Positions 12,430-25,085 of a stretch of DNA of 64,000 bases are shown piece after piece. Position numbers and translations under genes: made by a program. Position 1 is the stretch's first letter, and each line of letters opens with the position of its first letter. Origin of the DNA: Synaphobranchus kaupii (lineage: Eukaryota > Chordata > Actinopteri > Anguilliformes > Synaphobranchidae); contig CM056376.1 in NCBI GenBank assembly GCA_029718625.1, forward strand, positions 80,930,541 to 80,994,540. The letters run 5' to 3'. A model generated the notes under the pieces. That model worked only from the letters and a program-made list of their open reading frames with translations, was not told the origin of the DNA and searched no databases.

Positions 12430-14157
12430 TAATACAGAATTACAATCATACAAAACATTAAGTAACCTGGAATGGATCTGACATTAGGAACACAGACCTA
12501 AGAATACTGCACATTATCCAGTCATTAGCTGTCCAGATATTATTAAATAATAGGTTAATTAAGTGTTCATTAATATTTTTATTTATTAAAATTTTTTAAA
12601 TTAATATTAATATTTCTAAAATGGTATGTTGTGAGGCTGTTATATACACAATAGTATACGGTACATTCATGAATGCATCGTATTCATAATGAATGTACGA
12701 CAACCACACTAAAGAAATCGTAGCACCACCTGAGAACGATTGTACCCGAGGATCAGCGATTTAAGTGCTATAAACGTAATCCGTCTCTAATAGATTCTTA
12801 ATCACTCAGGAAGTATATAACAGTTAAAAGTGTGTATGAATCCATTGTACAATTTCTGATATACAGTGTTACAAGGCTGTGTGATGGAGCACTGTAAATG
12901 CATTATTTATTATGAATTCATAAGTCCCATACATACCTAAGCCTAATGTTTTTTGAGAATACTGTAGAAGACTGCACAATGTTCCCCATCAAGAGTACAC
13001 GTACAGCCCCATCTACTTTTGGTCAAATCTGTCTGCTTTTTGTAACATAGGAGAAGACATGCCACTGAAGGCCTCTTCCCACTGATGAACATACATTACT
13101 GGAATTAACCTTTTTTTTTTTTACTGTATTCTGTGGTACTGTATAACTGTAAATCATGACCACACTACCTTTAATAATGCATTTACAAACTATGCTATGC
13201 AATTAGAAATGACAGTTTTATGAAGCTTTGTAACAGACATTATAGCTTAATGGATGAATTTGATGGTACTATGAAGTTGTGGTTGTTGCACGCTTCTTAA
13301 TGCATTTGTAAAACAGAAAACACATCAATGTGCTTTGCTTTTCTTCAGTTTTTAGGAATTCATAGGTAAATATACAAGGCTGGACCAAGAGTGGTCACCT
13401 TAGTGTGACCTGGGTTATGTCCATATTTGGGCCTGGGGATATTGCCAGCCCACATATATTCTTTGGCATACTAAACCATGGTCTTCTTGTTGATTGTTGT
13501 GTTTTTGTGGTGAAAGTCAACAGTTTGTGTCCCTTACAGGGTGATGTGTTTGAGGTTACTCTAAAGAGATACTCCAGTTGAGATTCTCAGCTAACATAAT
13601 ACTTTTAACATGGGGAAAATTCCAGATCCCATTTAATTGTTAAAAAAATGTCACGACAAGAATATTCTCAACACACTCTTAGAATGTTTGTATTGTTCCA
13701 AACAGGTTCTGTCAAAGTCAGAGAAAAAATATTAGCTTAGACATTTACTGGTAGCATCCCCTCATTGTTATATTTAGTCGTGAAAAACCACAATGAATCA
13801 TGAAAAATCACAAGAGGATATAGTTCAAATATATTTTGATACTTTTCCAAATGTGCATGGGAATGCAAGATTTATTGAACATTACAAATATTCATAATAA
13901 AATGAACATGAATGACCATGTCATATAAAACATTGGGATAAAACATTGGGATAACAAAACTGTTAAAAAAATAATATTCCAATATAATTCCTACATTGTT
14001 CCTAGTGACTTAAAAATGAAGCACAGGGGACAGACTTACAACCTACATTACATACATAGCCTAATATTCTGGGAGTGTTTGGGAATGAAAAATGTCATTT
14101 AGATTTGTACATTAACCTTTTTTGTTCTCTCCTGTTTGTTTTATTATTCTTTTTTAG
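12430..14157. other. Intron sequence, nothing recognised
   Basis: AT-rich intron between the TM2 and TM3 exons. A polypyrimidine run precedes the acceptor at 14157. No repeat was classified. Confidence 0.4.
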
Positions 14158-14298
14158 GCATCGGAATTGCTTCTCAAGTCATTGTCATATATCAGAGTAT
14201 CTGCGGTGTCGTCAGTTTAGCCTGGACCCTTTTCTACCTCTACAGCTCCTTTAAAACACCGCTACCATGGTCTGAATGCGACAACGTGTGGAACACAG
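14158..14298 (+). CDS. SLC6-family transporter, internal exon (TM3, start of EL2)
   Basis: This exon encodes TM3 and the first half of extracellular loop 2. It reads IGIASQVIVIYQSICGVVSL, then AWTLFYLYSSF and PWSECDNVWNT. It aligns without gaps to TM3 of GABA and taurine transporters. The Tyr-Tyr pair of that helix (the second is Tyr140 of GAT-1, a substrate-site residue) is replaced by Cys-Gly. The Cys of SEC is the first half of the conserved EL2 disulfide. Acceptor ttttttag|GC, donor ACAG|gtatga; 141 nt, phase 1 in and phase 1 out, exactly continuing the previous exon. Confidence 0.93.
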
Positions 14299-14629
14299 GT
14301 ATGAAGCTTAATATGTTCTCAAGAAGATGGCTCCAATGATGTACGGTAAACAAGGACTGTTTCTATATCCAAACTTAATCATATACATAACGTGAAAACT
14401 TGTGTAGCACCCAGAGCAAACTGCTTATAGGTTAAGCTCAATGCATTGCGAGTCCTTTTTGTCAGGCACTTGAAATGCAATGTAAAGCTGAAATTATCAA
14501 TTTCAGGGCAAAATAAACAGTATAATTATTGAGATAAACTCAAAATTCCGACGTGAAAAATATTGTAGTTTAGTAATGTTTCAATGGAACGAACCAAAAT
14601 CATACATTTAATAAAAAATAAATTTCACT

Positions 14630-14806
14630 AATATCAAGGTTTCATAATTATTGGCGCCCCTGGTTTAGTACTTGGTGCAACCACCTCTGGCAAGGATAAC
14701 AGCATGGAGTTTATCGCAATAATTATATTGTTTATATTTTTTTAAGTATTTTGTGTGGATTGCCAGTCAGAGGTGCCAATAATTCTGGAGCGCACTGTAT
14801 ATCTCA
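14630..14806. mobile_element. Tc1-like relic
   Basis: The text taattattggcgcccctggt followed by a tagtacttggtgcaaccacc block, and ending gtgccaataattctgg, matches the style of Tc1 ends found elsewhere in this window. It is decayed and has no coding frame. Confidence 0.55.
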
Positions 14807-15780
14807 CAAAGGTATATATCTCAAACAGGCAATTACTCAGTCATACAAAACTGATCTTTGTTGTTCACAAGTATCTAGTATTCTAAAGGACAGTCTAGGT
14901 ATGGTGAATGCAAAATAAGAACATCTCAACATTTGAAATTAAGTGAGAGAAAATTTGGTTTTGGCATGAAATGTACTACTATATGCTTCTACAGTAAATT
15001 AATGTAGTGTACCTCACCATAAGAAAGAACAGTGTTGGAGAGTAGTTTATGTGCAGTTAAAATAGTAGTTTAATTACATTTTGTAGCAGTTTTCCGGTAG
15101 TTAAACTACATTCAAATTTGTGTAGCAGTTGTAGTAGTTAATAACTTTTTTGTCATTTTGAGGTGCAGTTAACTACAGGAACTACCAACTACTTCTGGAC
15201 CTAAAATATTTTTTTTACAAACCCGTTCAACCAAATACTGCCTCCTCTTTCTCTTTTCACTCTAATGCTGATTGGTGAGAACCATTCTGCTCCACTACAG
15301 TTGCCAACAGTCAACAGCCAATTGCCACACATTGCTGGTTTTCCCCACTGAGCTGTATAGTGGTTATCCCTGTGTGCAAAAATAATGTATTGCTCACGTG
15401 TGTCAACTATGGCCCAATTTAAGCAAATACTTAATACTAACTCAACAGAAAAAAAAATCTTTTCACATGTGAGCTTTGCAAACCAAATATGCAAACCATC
15501 TCCACAGCATAGACAACAAACATTAATCTAAGAACCCATATAAAGGTCAGTATTAACATATGGCCAATTTAAAATGTTTTACATTAGCCAAGATAATATG
15601 TTCTGCTCTGGCATGTAATCTGAGATGTCCATTGGTTGCACCATTGTTATGACCTTGTTTGTAAAAGGTGCAAGATAAAATAATTTTTACAAAAGTAATA
15701 AAAAGAGAATGCTGCCTTGGCGTTAAATAGTGTCAAAATGGAGAGGTGCTCATTGTGGGGTTGGGTTTGTATCCATATAC

Positions 15781-17464
15781 TGTAATGGGGCGTGACGTGT
15801 GAGGAAGGAGGAGCCAAACGCAGCAAGGGGAATCATAAAGCCCTTAGGCCACTAAGGCGGGATACCCGCAGATAAGGGAGGAGACAAGACAAGGAACACA
15901 AACACCACTACAGACGCTACTAACCGGCTAACTGTCAAACACCAAGTAAAGCGTAAGGACAGGGATCAGAACAGCCAGAAATAATAAGCGCCCTGTCTCG
16001 GAAACGAGACAAAATAAGAACGGGCGAGTAGCGTAAAGACAAACATAAAACACAAACAAACACTGCAAAATAATACGATATAGTAATAGCGGAGGCGAAA
16101 GGAAACAGATCCAACGTTCCCAGGCTATTCTCAAACTCGCGGTCACACACAAACGTGTCCACAGCATCGCCCAATCTTCCCCACAGGAAGACATGCGCCA
16201 AAAGACGAACCAGAACATGAGTCCCAAACAAATTCGTCAAACTCCATGAAAGGAGAAATGCGCCGAAAGGAACGAGCAGGACAGGCAGCACCGGACATTT
16301 TACCGGCTAGACCAACGCGAGATTAATTGAAAATAAGCGCCCTGCCTCTCTATGATGAGGAAATGTAACGAGGCGAACAGAAACAGATTTAACGTTCCAC
16401 GGCTAGTTTAATAAAACACGCAGTCAAATACACACACGTCCACAACATAGCCCAAGCTCCATAAACTAGGAGGCTAACACCCGGAGAGAATCGTCCCGCA
16501 GGTAGTTAGGGAGTATAGGACGGCTGCAACAAAAGACCTACGCAACATAGCACGACAGCCTCTCAGTAAAGTGAAATGTAACGAGGCGAACAGGAACAGA
16601 GATTTAACGTTCCGAGGCTATTTCAAGCAAACACGCAGTCAAACACAACCACGTCCACAACATAGCCCAAGCTCCATAAACTAGGAGGCTAACACCCGGA
16701 GAGAATCGTCCCGCAGGTAGTTAGGGAGTATAGGACGGCTGCAACAAAAGACCTACGCAAACTTAATAGCACGACAGCCTCTCAAATACAAATAAAAACC
16801 CTGGCTCACAACAAAGGAGAACGTAGTCCACGAGAAGGACCAAACAGGGAAATAAACGTACCGTAGCTACTGGCTCACCGTAACAGGGAAATGAGTAGAA
16901 GCTAAAACGCCAGGTCTCTCAGTAAGAACCAAACAGGCGAAAATGGACCAGAGAAACTACTACTATACTTCTACGAGCTAAGAAACTAAATAGAAGCTAA
17001 ACACCCGATCTCCCTATGGGAAGACATGTGCCGAAGGGCGAGCAGAACTAAGTTCTGAACAGAATCGCCCAAAACTCCATACACGGAGGAAAAGCACTAA
17101 CAGGGCAAAATAGAGCAGAGATATTACGGTCCCAAACTTCTACGAGAAATCAACTACCAAGCCAATAAGAAATCAGCCCTGCCTCAACAGAGACGTTAAA
17201 AATAGGCGAGTAGCCAAAATGGTACGCGAACACACAACCAACAATACACCACAGTACAAAACAATAAACAATCAATGTCGAAGCCCCGAATAAAGGAAAC
17301 GGTAGGCTTATATAACTCTCAGGTGACCACGCAACAGGTGTAAACGCTTAACCGAAGCTCCGAATACTCAGCAGGGCGGAGCAAGCATCCACCAAATGGG
17401 CAGCGCCCTCGCGTGGCCACCAAGGAGAACGACCGCATAGGCAAACAGGGTCAAAACCATGACA
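15781..17464. mobile_element. Solo LTR (TGTAATGGGG family), 5-bp TSD
   Basis: It starts TGTAATGGGGCGTGACGTG and ends AAAACCATGACA. TATAC flanks both ends (15776-15780 and 17465-17469). It is 1684 bp and contains imperfect sub-repeats around cacccggagagaatcgtccc. No internal retrotransposon coding region adjoins it, so it is a solo LTR; the parent family could not be named. Confidence 0.88.
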
Positions 17465-17487
17465 TATACAAAATAATTACAATTAAT

Positions 17488-17895
17488 AGGTCAACAGCAC
17501 TGCAAAACTCCAAGGCACTCAATTTCCAGTGACAGTTGCCCAGTCCAGTTAAAACGCCTTTATTATTTGGCTATATCATAATAGAAAAGCACACCAACGC
17601 ATGTCGGCACGACTCGGCAACACATGCCTTCATCAGGGTACAGTGAACATGTTGCAGTGTACCTTGATGAAGGGTACTGAAGGTGCCAACATGCGTTAGT
17701 GCATTTTGTATTATGATATTGCCCAATAATCCCTTATGGAAAAATAATATACTGCAGTATATTGTAAATGTATCAAAATTATCTTCACAATATATTTAAA
17801 ATATACTGCAGTTTATTACATTTCCATAAGGGAATAAAGGCTTTTTCACTGGAGACTGAGTGCCTTGGAGTTTTGTTGTGCTGTCGGCCTACTAA
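17488..17895. mobile_element. MITE with inverted ends
   Basis: Left arm caaaactccaaggcactcaa and right arm tgagtgccttggagttttg are inverted repeats about 400 bp apart. Internal arms with acatgcnttcatca words also pair. Confidence 0.7.
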
Positions 17896-18618
17896 TTCTA
17901 ATTTTCGTCCATGAAAGAATTTTTGTCAGCAACATTTTGAAGTGTATGATAATTTCTTGAGTAATTGTAGTTTCACAAGCTAGATTTCTCTTTAGGGTAG
18001 CTTGGCTGTCGTTCAACTAATTCCATTGTGAAGTAATTGTTTCAGGGTAGTTTCCCCAACACTGGGAAAGGAACTGATGTGGAATTCAATCACACATAAA
18101 ACTGTGACTTTGGGTGGAACAGCATTGTCAACAGGAGACAGAGGAACAAGGGTAGGGTGCCACAAGGCACATAGGGAAACAATCATTCTTTGCCAGTATC
18201 CAGCACAATCATTGCAAGCGGGTAACATATCTATTGAGATTACACTTTCAGAGTAAGAAGGGTATAAGTGGCTGCAAGCATAGCAGTCGACAGATACTGT
18301 AGGCAACCAAATTTGCAGAATTTGAGAATTCATGTGAATACTTAATGGATCTCTTCCCTGCTTTTGCACAAATATCCCATAAATCCATATGCAAACCAAA
18401 ATTATTGGCAATGCACATTTTTGTTTACTGGTGGAGAATTGTTGTTTCAGCAATGGTAAAATTGTGACCCATTTCCAGCAAGTTTCCAGCAAGTTTCCAG
18501 CTTGCGTGTTAGCAACGGTTTGCCATCACAAATGTTGTACAATACTTTATTGATTCAGTTTATTTGGTCAGTTGTTATGACAGGCTTGTACTGAATGTCA
18601 AAAAGTGATGAATATTAA

Positions 18619-19372
18619 AGGGATAGTTTGGAATTTTGGACATAATGTCTCAATTACAACTTACCCATGATGTAGTTGATTGATGGAAACCATTTTCAGC
18701 TAATTCCATGCTGTCCCTTCTTTTGGACATACACACGTTGCTAATGCTAGCGCAACTCTAAGGTAACCGGTAGCATCCGGTAGCAACTACCAAACGCACT
18801 TAAACACTCCACAGTGCGCCCAAAGCAAATAAAATACGACGACAGTCTATCGGGGTTATTTTGAGTCTTTATACCATCGTTTTTGAAGTCAAACTATCGT
18901 TGAATCCTTTACTTTGTGCTGACCTATATTCTCTGTGGAAGTACGGCGGCGGAGCGAGCGTGGCCATTGCAACTTGTTGCTCTTCTTTGTTGTTGTAGTC
19001 GACCAGTGCCGGCAATACATTCGTAGGTAACGTAAAGTATCGCTCCGCCGCCGTACTTCCACAGAAAATATAGGTCAGCACAAAGTAAAGGATTCAACAA
19101 TAATTTGACTTCAAAAACGATGGTATAAACTGTCAAAATAACCCCGATAGACTGTCGTCGTATTTTATTTGCTTTGGGTGCACTGTGGAGTGTTTAAGTG
19201 CATTTGGTAGTGGATGCTACCGGTTTCCATAGAGTTGCGCTAGCATTGGCAACGTGTGTAGGTATGTCCAAAAGAAGGGACAGCATGGAATTAGCTGAAA
19301 ATGGTTTCCATCAATCAACTACATCATGGGTAAGTCGTAATTAAGACATGTCCAAAATTCCGAACTATCCCT
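18619..19372. mobile_element. piggyBac-type palindromic MITE, TTAA TSD
   Basis: The ends AGGGATAGTTTGGAATTTTG and CAAAATTCCGAACTATCCCT are inverted and flanked by TTAA (18615-18618 and 19373-19376), the piggyBac target. The two halves of ~375 bp are complementary nearly throughout, meeting near 18995. Short open frames inside it are a by-product of the palindrome. Confidence 0.85.
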
Positions 19373-19792
19373 TTAAGGTCAAAGACCATTTTGTGAACAA
19401 CTAAAACCCGCTGTTGTTTCAGGATTCCTTATTAGGAATCAGTGAAAATCAGCTTTTTGCGCCAAGATATCAGGTACCACTGAAGTGAACAATAAACGAA
19501 TGAAAGGAGTTTCTTGCTTTATTGTGATTGGTGCAACCGGCATAGCCTGAATATGCTTACCTGAGTAATCACTTTAAGCCAACAATAATGTTTTTGTTAT
19601 TTGCAATGTAATAAGAAGGAACAACAGCAACAGTAAAATGGTTTACAGGCAATAGAAATGATGGTAAAAGGGATTTGCATCTATATCTACACCTTGATCT
19701 GCACGTTAAATTAAATGCATATTTTTTTCAGAACATACAAATGTTGCATTAAGGCTTACTAACTGTTAACTTCTGTTTCTGGCCTGCTGCAG

Positions 19793-19871
19793 CTATTTGT
19801 CGGAACCAGAGCAACACCATTCATGATTGGTCATTCTTATACAATAACAGTGGTTCCTACTATGATGACAG
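19793..19871 (+). CDS. SLC6-family transporter, internal exon (EL2)
   Basis: A short exon for the large extracellular loop 2. Joined to the exon before it, it gives AICRNQSNTIHDWSFLYNNS and ends GSYYDDR/S at the junction. The Cys lies eight residues after the Cys of the previous exon, the spacing of the EL2 disulfide in SLC6 proteins. NQS and NNS are N-glycosylation sequons, as expected for this loop. Acceptor cctgctgcag, donor ACAG|gtaaat; 79 nt, phase 1 in and phase 2 out. The loop sequence is poorly conserved, so the call rests on phase, splice sites, cysteine spacing and its position between the TM3 and TM4 exons. Confidence 0.85.
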
Positions 19872-20904
19872 GTAAATCATTAAAAGAGAAACTACCCGCG
19901 ATGCTTGTTTTTAAATAGTCTGGAGATTTCCACACTGGTGATGGAAAATCATTCAAGGACCACCAAGCCATACTTACACATGCCTTTGAAAAGCAAAGTA
20001 CAGTCAGTGCTGATGGAATTAACTGGACATACAGATGAAATGTATATACAGTGTATGCAGTATCTATATATTGATTGTAGTTATAAAAGTCAATAATATG
20101 TGGCAGCGTGGCTATCAACAATGCATTTGCATCACGTGTAGCTAAATTACTGAGGGTTTTGAATCATAATAAGACAAAGAATGAGCAATAATAATAAACT
20201 TTATTTGTAGAGTGCTTTTCAGGCCACAGGTTTGAAGCAGTTTATAATAACACAATAAATCGTTTTACACTATAAATGATATATGAATGCTTTATGACAA
20301 TTATTTTAAAGAGGGGTTTTTATCGGGTTCATGTTGAGGGAAGGGTGCATTTTTTATTCCCAGCATTTATTCCCAGACTTTGTTCCATATTTTTATAGTA
20401 GAGGCATGGATTTATGGCAGTCAACACAAGGGTGGATCAAAACATTTTTGAGGTAACCCTGATGGAATCTGTTCACATGCTATTTTTCAACATAATCGCC
20501 TCTGACTGGTATATTTCATCCAGCAGTTCTTTGGTAGTTATGGTCCCTTATTGTAGTAATTCTCACATTGCTCCCCCCTAATATTCCTCAGCCATATTTA
20601 TTTGCATATTTACTTACTTAGTTCCTTATTTTCTCAAGATGAATGCTCTCCTTATAATATGCGAATATTCAGTTTAACAAAAGGGAAGGGAAGGTCAGTT
20701 ATAAATGGCTGGGATTGAGTGTGACATGTAGATAGTTGGTTTAAATAATTGTAAGTAGCTCAAGAAGGTTGGCTCTCTGGGTGAGGCCATTACCTTCTTG
20801 AATAATAGTCATTAAAATCTTACAAATACAAAATTCATGTAGATTAGTGTGGGAGAGCAGATATGATCTTACATAACCTGTTCTTACATGAGTGTATACT
20901 ATTA

Positions 20905-22566
20905 TACACTATTATTGGCACCCCTTGTAAAGATGAGTAAAAAGGGTTATAAAAAATTCACTGTTTGGTGAATTAGCGTAATCTCACACTGACAAAATGA
21001 GAAAAATCCAACCTTTAATTGAAGTTAATTTATTATGAGAAAAAAAAATCCCTCATCAAGAAATAATTATTTTTAACAAAACCACGTGTGCCACAATTAT
21101 TGGCACCCTTGCATTTATATATAGAATAAAGTAATTTTTAATATTTGGTCAGATATTCTTTGCATGCCATGGCTTCCTGATGTCTGTGACCCAACAACAT
21201 GAAAAGACTCTTGATATCTTATTTTCTGGTACTCTTACAAGTGATACTATAACGTCTCTGCATTTGAATGGATCTCTATGGGAATTGGGGGTGGGACTAG
21301 ATTTAGCTGTAAATTATGCTGGAACAGTATGGAATACATGGTCCAATAAAATGGCTGTAAGTCATCAAGGGTTTGAGGTATCAAACGAGCCTCAAACCAT
21401 CACTCTGCTCCCAGATATGCAGTAGATATGGATGGATCACTTTAAGGGTGGTTTCTCCTGACAAATTTTCCTATTGAACTCTATGGAAAAATAAGTCAGG
21501 AGAAGAAACCCTTCAAGTTATCCATCCATATCTACTGTATTTCTGGCAGCAAAGTGATGGTTTAAGGCTTGTTTGATACGTCAGACCCTTGATGACTTAG
21601 AGCCATTTAGCCAACCATGTGTTCCCCCGACACTCCCATGTCACCCCCCTGCTCATTGACCTCCACTGGCTACCTGTGATGGCTCGCATCAAATTCAAAA
21701 CATTGGTGCTCGCCTTCCAGGCAGTCCGAGGATCAGCCCCTCCATACCTCCAAAAGCTCATCAGACCCTACACACCTACCAGATCCCTGCGTTCCGCCTC
21801 CTCAGGACGACTGGTACCCCCCCCCACTTCATACTAGCACCCGGTCTCGACGTCTGTCTGTCCTGGCCCCACGGTGGTGGAATGAGCTCCCCGTGGAGGT
21901 CAGAACAACAGAAAGTCTGACCGCCTTCAAGCGCAGATTGAAGACTCACCTCTTTAAGCTGCACCTCTCTCCACCCCTCCCTACCTCCTTGTGACCTCCC
22001 TTGATTGTGTTTTATAAATCCTTGTTTAAGTGTCTCAAGCTTCTCGTTTAGTACTTGTAAGGTTACTTATTGGCTTACTGTTGTGCATGCCAATGATTGA
22101 TATAGTGTGGTCCCCCCCCCCCCCCCCCCAAAAAAAAAAAAAAATCATACTGACTGCGCCTGTGTTTGAATTCGTATTTACCTTTTAGGGTGGTTTTAAC
22201 GCACTTGTCTCAGGTTGGAAAATGCACTAATGTACGTCGCTCTGGATAAGAGCGTCTGCCAAATGTCTAAAATGTAAATGTAAATGTAAATGTTCCATAC
22301 TGTTCCAGTGTAATTTACAGCTAAATCTAATCCCACCCTCCAATTCTCATAGAGATCCATTCAAATGCAGAGACGTTATAGTATCGCATGTAAGAGTACC
22401 AGAAAATAAGATATCAAGAGTCTTTTGATGTTGTTGGGTCATAGACATCAGGAAGTTTTTATCATTTTTTCAATGTGAGATTAAGCTAATTCACCAAACG
22501 GTGAATTTTTTATAACCCTTTTTACTCATCTTTACCAGGGGTGCCAATAATAGTGGAGGGCTCTGC
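20905..22566. mobile_element. Tc1-like palindromic element with LINE insertion
   Basis: Ends with ctattattggcacccc and ggggtgccaataatagt are inverted, followed by a long paired arm. An inner block (gtgacccaacaacatgaaaa ...) is repeated in inverted form at 22290-22460. Fragments of the same family lie at 30135, 36521, 44690 and 57080. The right half is interrupted by the LINE tail at 21618-22292. Confidence 0.75.
21618..22292 (+). mobile_element. 5'-truncated non-LTR retrotransposon (L2/CR1 group)
   Basis: The frame at 21619-21837 reads through a LHWLPV motif and a PPYLQKLIRPYTPTRSLRS block, the C-terminal end of a LINE ORF2. The 3' tail is gctctggataagagcgtctg followed by tandem atgtaa. Only about 675 bp remain, the usual 5' truncation. 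A C18 run followed by an A run lies at 22112-22144. Confidence 0.75.
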
Positions 22567-22753
22567 ATGTACCACAAGGCAGTTAGTTCTTAGGGCTGAG
22601 CATTATGGGTTCTACCCCCACTAGAATGTGTATGTAACCTGAAATAATTGTTAAAGATTAATCCTGTTTTGATCCAATAATTAAAGACATACAAACCACA
22701 GTCAACCTACTCAAATCAACTGGAGTTATGCTACCAATACAGACGTGAAAGTA

Positions 22754-23274
22754 CACTGCCTGACCAAAAAAATGATCGCCGTTGCACCCGTCATGCATAG
22801 TGCCCACTGTACAAGCCTCTGGAGGCAGTGTTATGATCTGGGTTTGCTTCAATTGGTCAGGTCTAGGCTCAGCAACGTTATGCAGCAATAAAATGAAGTC
22901 AGCTGAGTACCTGAATGTACTGAATGACCAGGTTATCCCATCAATGGGCATATTCCAGGACGACAATGCCAAGATTCATCGGGCTCAAATTGTGAAAGAG
23001 TGGCTCAGGGAGCATGATGAATCATTTTCACACATGAATTGGCCACCAGAGTCCTGACCTTAACTCAATTGAAAGTCTTTGGGATGTGCTGGAGAAGACT
23101 TTACGGAGTGGTTCGACTCTCCCATCGTTAATACAAGATCTGGGGCAAAAATTTATGCAACTCTGGATGGAAATAAATGTGACGTTGCATAAGGTTGCAA
23201 AACAATACCATGACGAAAGCTAGGCGGTCCAACGAAATATTAGAGTGTGCAACTTTTTTTTTGGCCAGGCAGTG
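22754..23274 (+). pseudogene. Tc1/mariner transposase relic
   Basis: The ends CACTGCCTGACCAAAAAAA and TTTTTGGCCAGGCAGTG are inverted and each is flanked by TA. Between them lies the C-terminal part of a Tc1-type transposase on the + strand: [16 protein letters not shown] near 22820 and [10 protein letters not shown] near 22960, with the second catalytic Asp. A small deletion just after the WPPES block (near 23054) shifts the frame before the third acidic residue. The N-terminal DNA-binding half is missing, so this copy is inactive. Length 521 bp against about 1.3 kb for an active element. Confidence 0.88.
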
Positions 23275-24539
23275 TATTACATCTTACATTTCAATTTTTT
23301 TTCAGTACATGGCCCATGTCATCCTCTCCAGAAGGCGAGTTTTGGTAGTAAGTTTCAAGCATAGTCTCTGAGCCTTTCTGTCTGCTCATTTACCTGTGCT
23401 CTTTCTGCCTGCTCATTGCCAGTCCTTCTGTATCTCTGCTTAAATCAACTGCTCTTTTCTGATTGGTTAGCTCAAAGTTGCCTGGGTTATGTTAGCATGG
23501 GTAAATGCTCAGTGAGTCTGGCAAGGCTCTGTTTATTACACCTGCGGACGTGTAGTGCCGCGAGCGGGGGTATTGCAATCACACGTGTCCGTGTGTCTAT
23601 CTCTTCGTCTGTCTTAATAACAGCCTTAAGGCCCCAGCATACTTAAAACAAAAATTGAAATTGGCGGATTCGCAGAGGCTATCGAACTGCTGTCAAATAC
23701 GACGCGGGGAGCAAATGTCAGTATAGCCACTGCGACTTGAGGTCTGTTTGTTTAATGACACTCCACACCAGATGGATTAGAAACTCGAAATAACAATCAT
23801 TGTATCAATGCGCTAATGTGCCCATTATGCAAATGCAGTCAAGGTGTCCTGGAAGAGAGATACAAGGATTCACACTTAGCTAGAAACTAAAGAAACTAAT
23901 CTACTACTTTTAGCAATGCCTATGTTGTACTTTTATAATTACAACATAGGCATTTGCAGCCTTGCTATGTTGAAAAAGTAATGGCAGGATTGAAAACGTA
24001 GCATAAACCCTGATGAAAAAATTACACATTTAAAATCACAACGCCTATACGGGGTAATTGGCAACTCAAGTGTTAAGAAAACAGTGAGTAAAAAAAAATG
24101 TATCCATTGTCAAAAGGAGTGTCTTTCAGTGTCACTCTAGTCCCAGTTTGCATGGTCATACAAGTGGATATATCCTTGTACAGCTTCAGCAAGTCTAGCC
24201 TTGTGTAATGTACGCAACAAACGCAACAAGGGGATTCATTAAGCCCTAAGGCCACTAAGGCGGGAAACCCCGCAGTTAAGGAAGGGAGACAAAACAAAGA
24301 ACAAGCCTACCGACGCTACTAACCGGTTCACTGTCACACGCCAATAAGTAGAAGCGCAAGGACAGGTTTCTCAATAGCCAGAAATAATACGTGCCATGTC
24401 TCGGTCACGAGACACATAAGAACGGGTGAGTAGTGTGATGGCAAAAATGAAACAGTCAACAAACACTGCAAAATAATCAGATAGAATATGAGGAGGCGAA
24501 AGGAACAGATCCAACGTTCCACTCTCAGACTCGCAGTCA

Positions 24540-25085
24540 CACACGAATATGCCCACAACATCGCCCAATCTTCCCTATAGGAAGACGTGTACCGAAAGAT
24601 GAAACAGAACAACAGTTCCGAACAAAATCGTCAAAAAAAACTCCATGTACGGAGAAAGGTACCGAAAAGAACGAACAGGACAGGCTGCACCGGACATTTA
24701 CCGGCTAAAAGGCCAAAGCAAGATTAGTAGAAAATAAACGCCCAACCTCTCCATAAAGAGGAATGTAACGAGGCGAACAGGAACAGAGATTTAACGTTCA
24801 GAGACTCGTAGTCAAACGCAAACATGTCAACAAAATCGCCCAGTCTCCTTGTGAGGAGAGACGTACCCGAAGGACGAACAGAACTACAGTTCCGAACAAC
24901 ATCGCCCATCTCCATGTACGGAGACAGGTACCGAAGGACGAACAGAACTACTGTCTGAACAAAATCGCCCAGTCTCCCTGTGAGGAGACGTACCCGAAGG
25001 GCGAACAGAACTACAGTTCCGAACAAAATCGCCCAGTCCTCCAATAGGAAGACATGTACTGAAGGACGAACAGAACAGCTGTTCC
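24540..25085. repeat. Sub-repeat array inside the LTR
   Basis: Imperfect units of roughly 65-80 bp, each with aaaatcgcccagtctcc, a gaggagacgtac block and cgaacagaactacagttccg, occur several times in a row. Similar units appear in the other LTRs of this family. Confidence 0.75.

Larger units (their letters stand above)
15030..18064. mobile_element. hAT-like element carrying nested insertions
   Basis: The left end CAGTGTTGGAGAGTAGTT and the right end AGTTTCCCCAACACTG are inverted. The flanking octamers agaaagaa and ggaaagga agree at 6 of 8 positions, compatible with an old hAT duplication. Most of the span is a solo LTR (15781-17464) and a MITE (17488-17895). Confidence 0.6.

Noticed and set aside
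18869..19136. Two 70-codon frames with a similar inner sequence
   Set aside because: Both lie in the centre of the piggyBac-type palindrome; they mirror each other because the DNA does.
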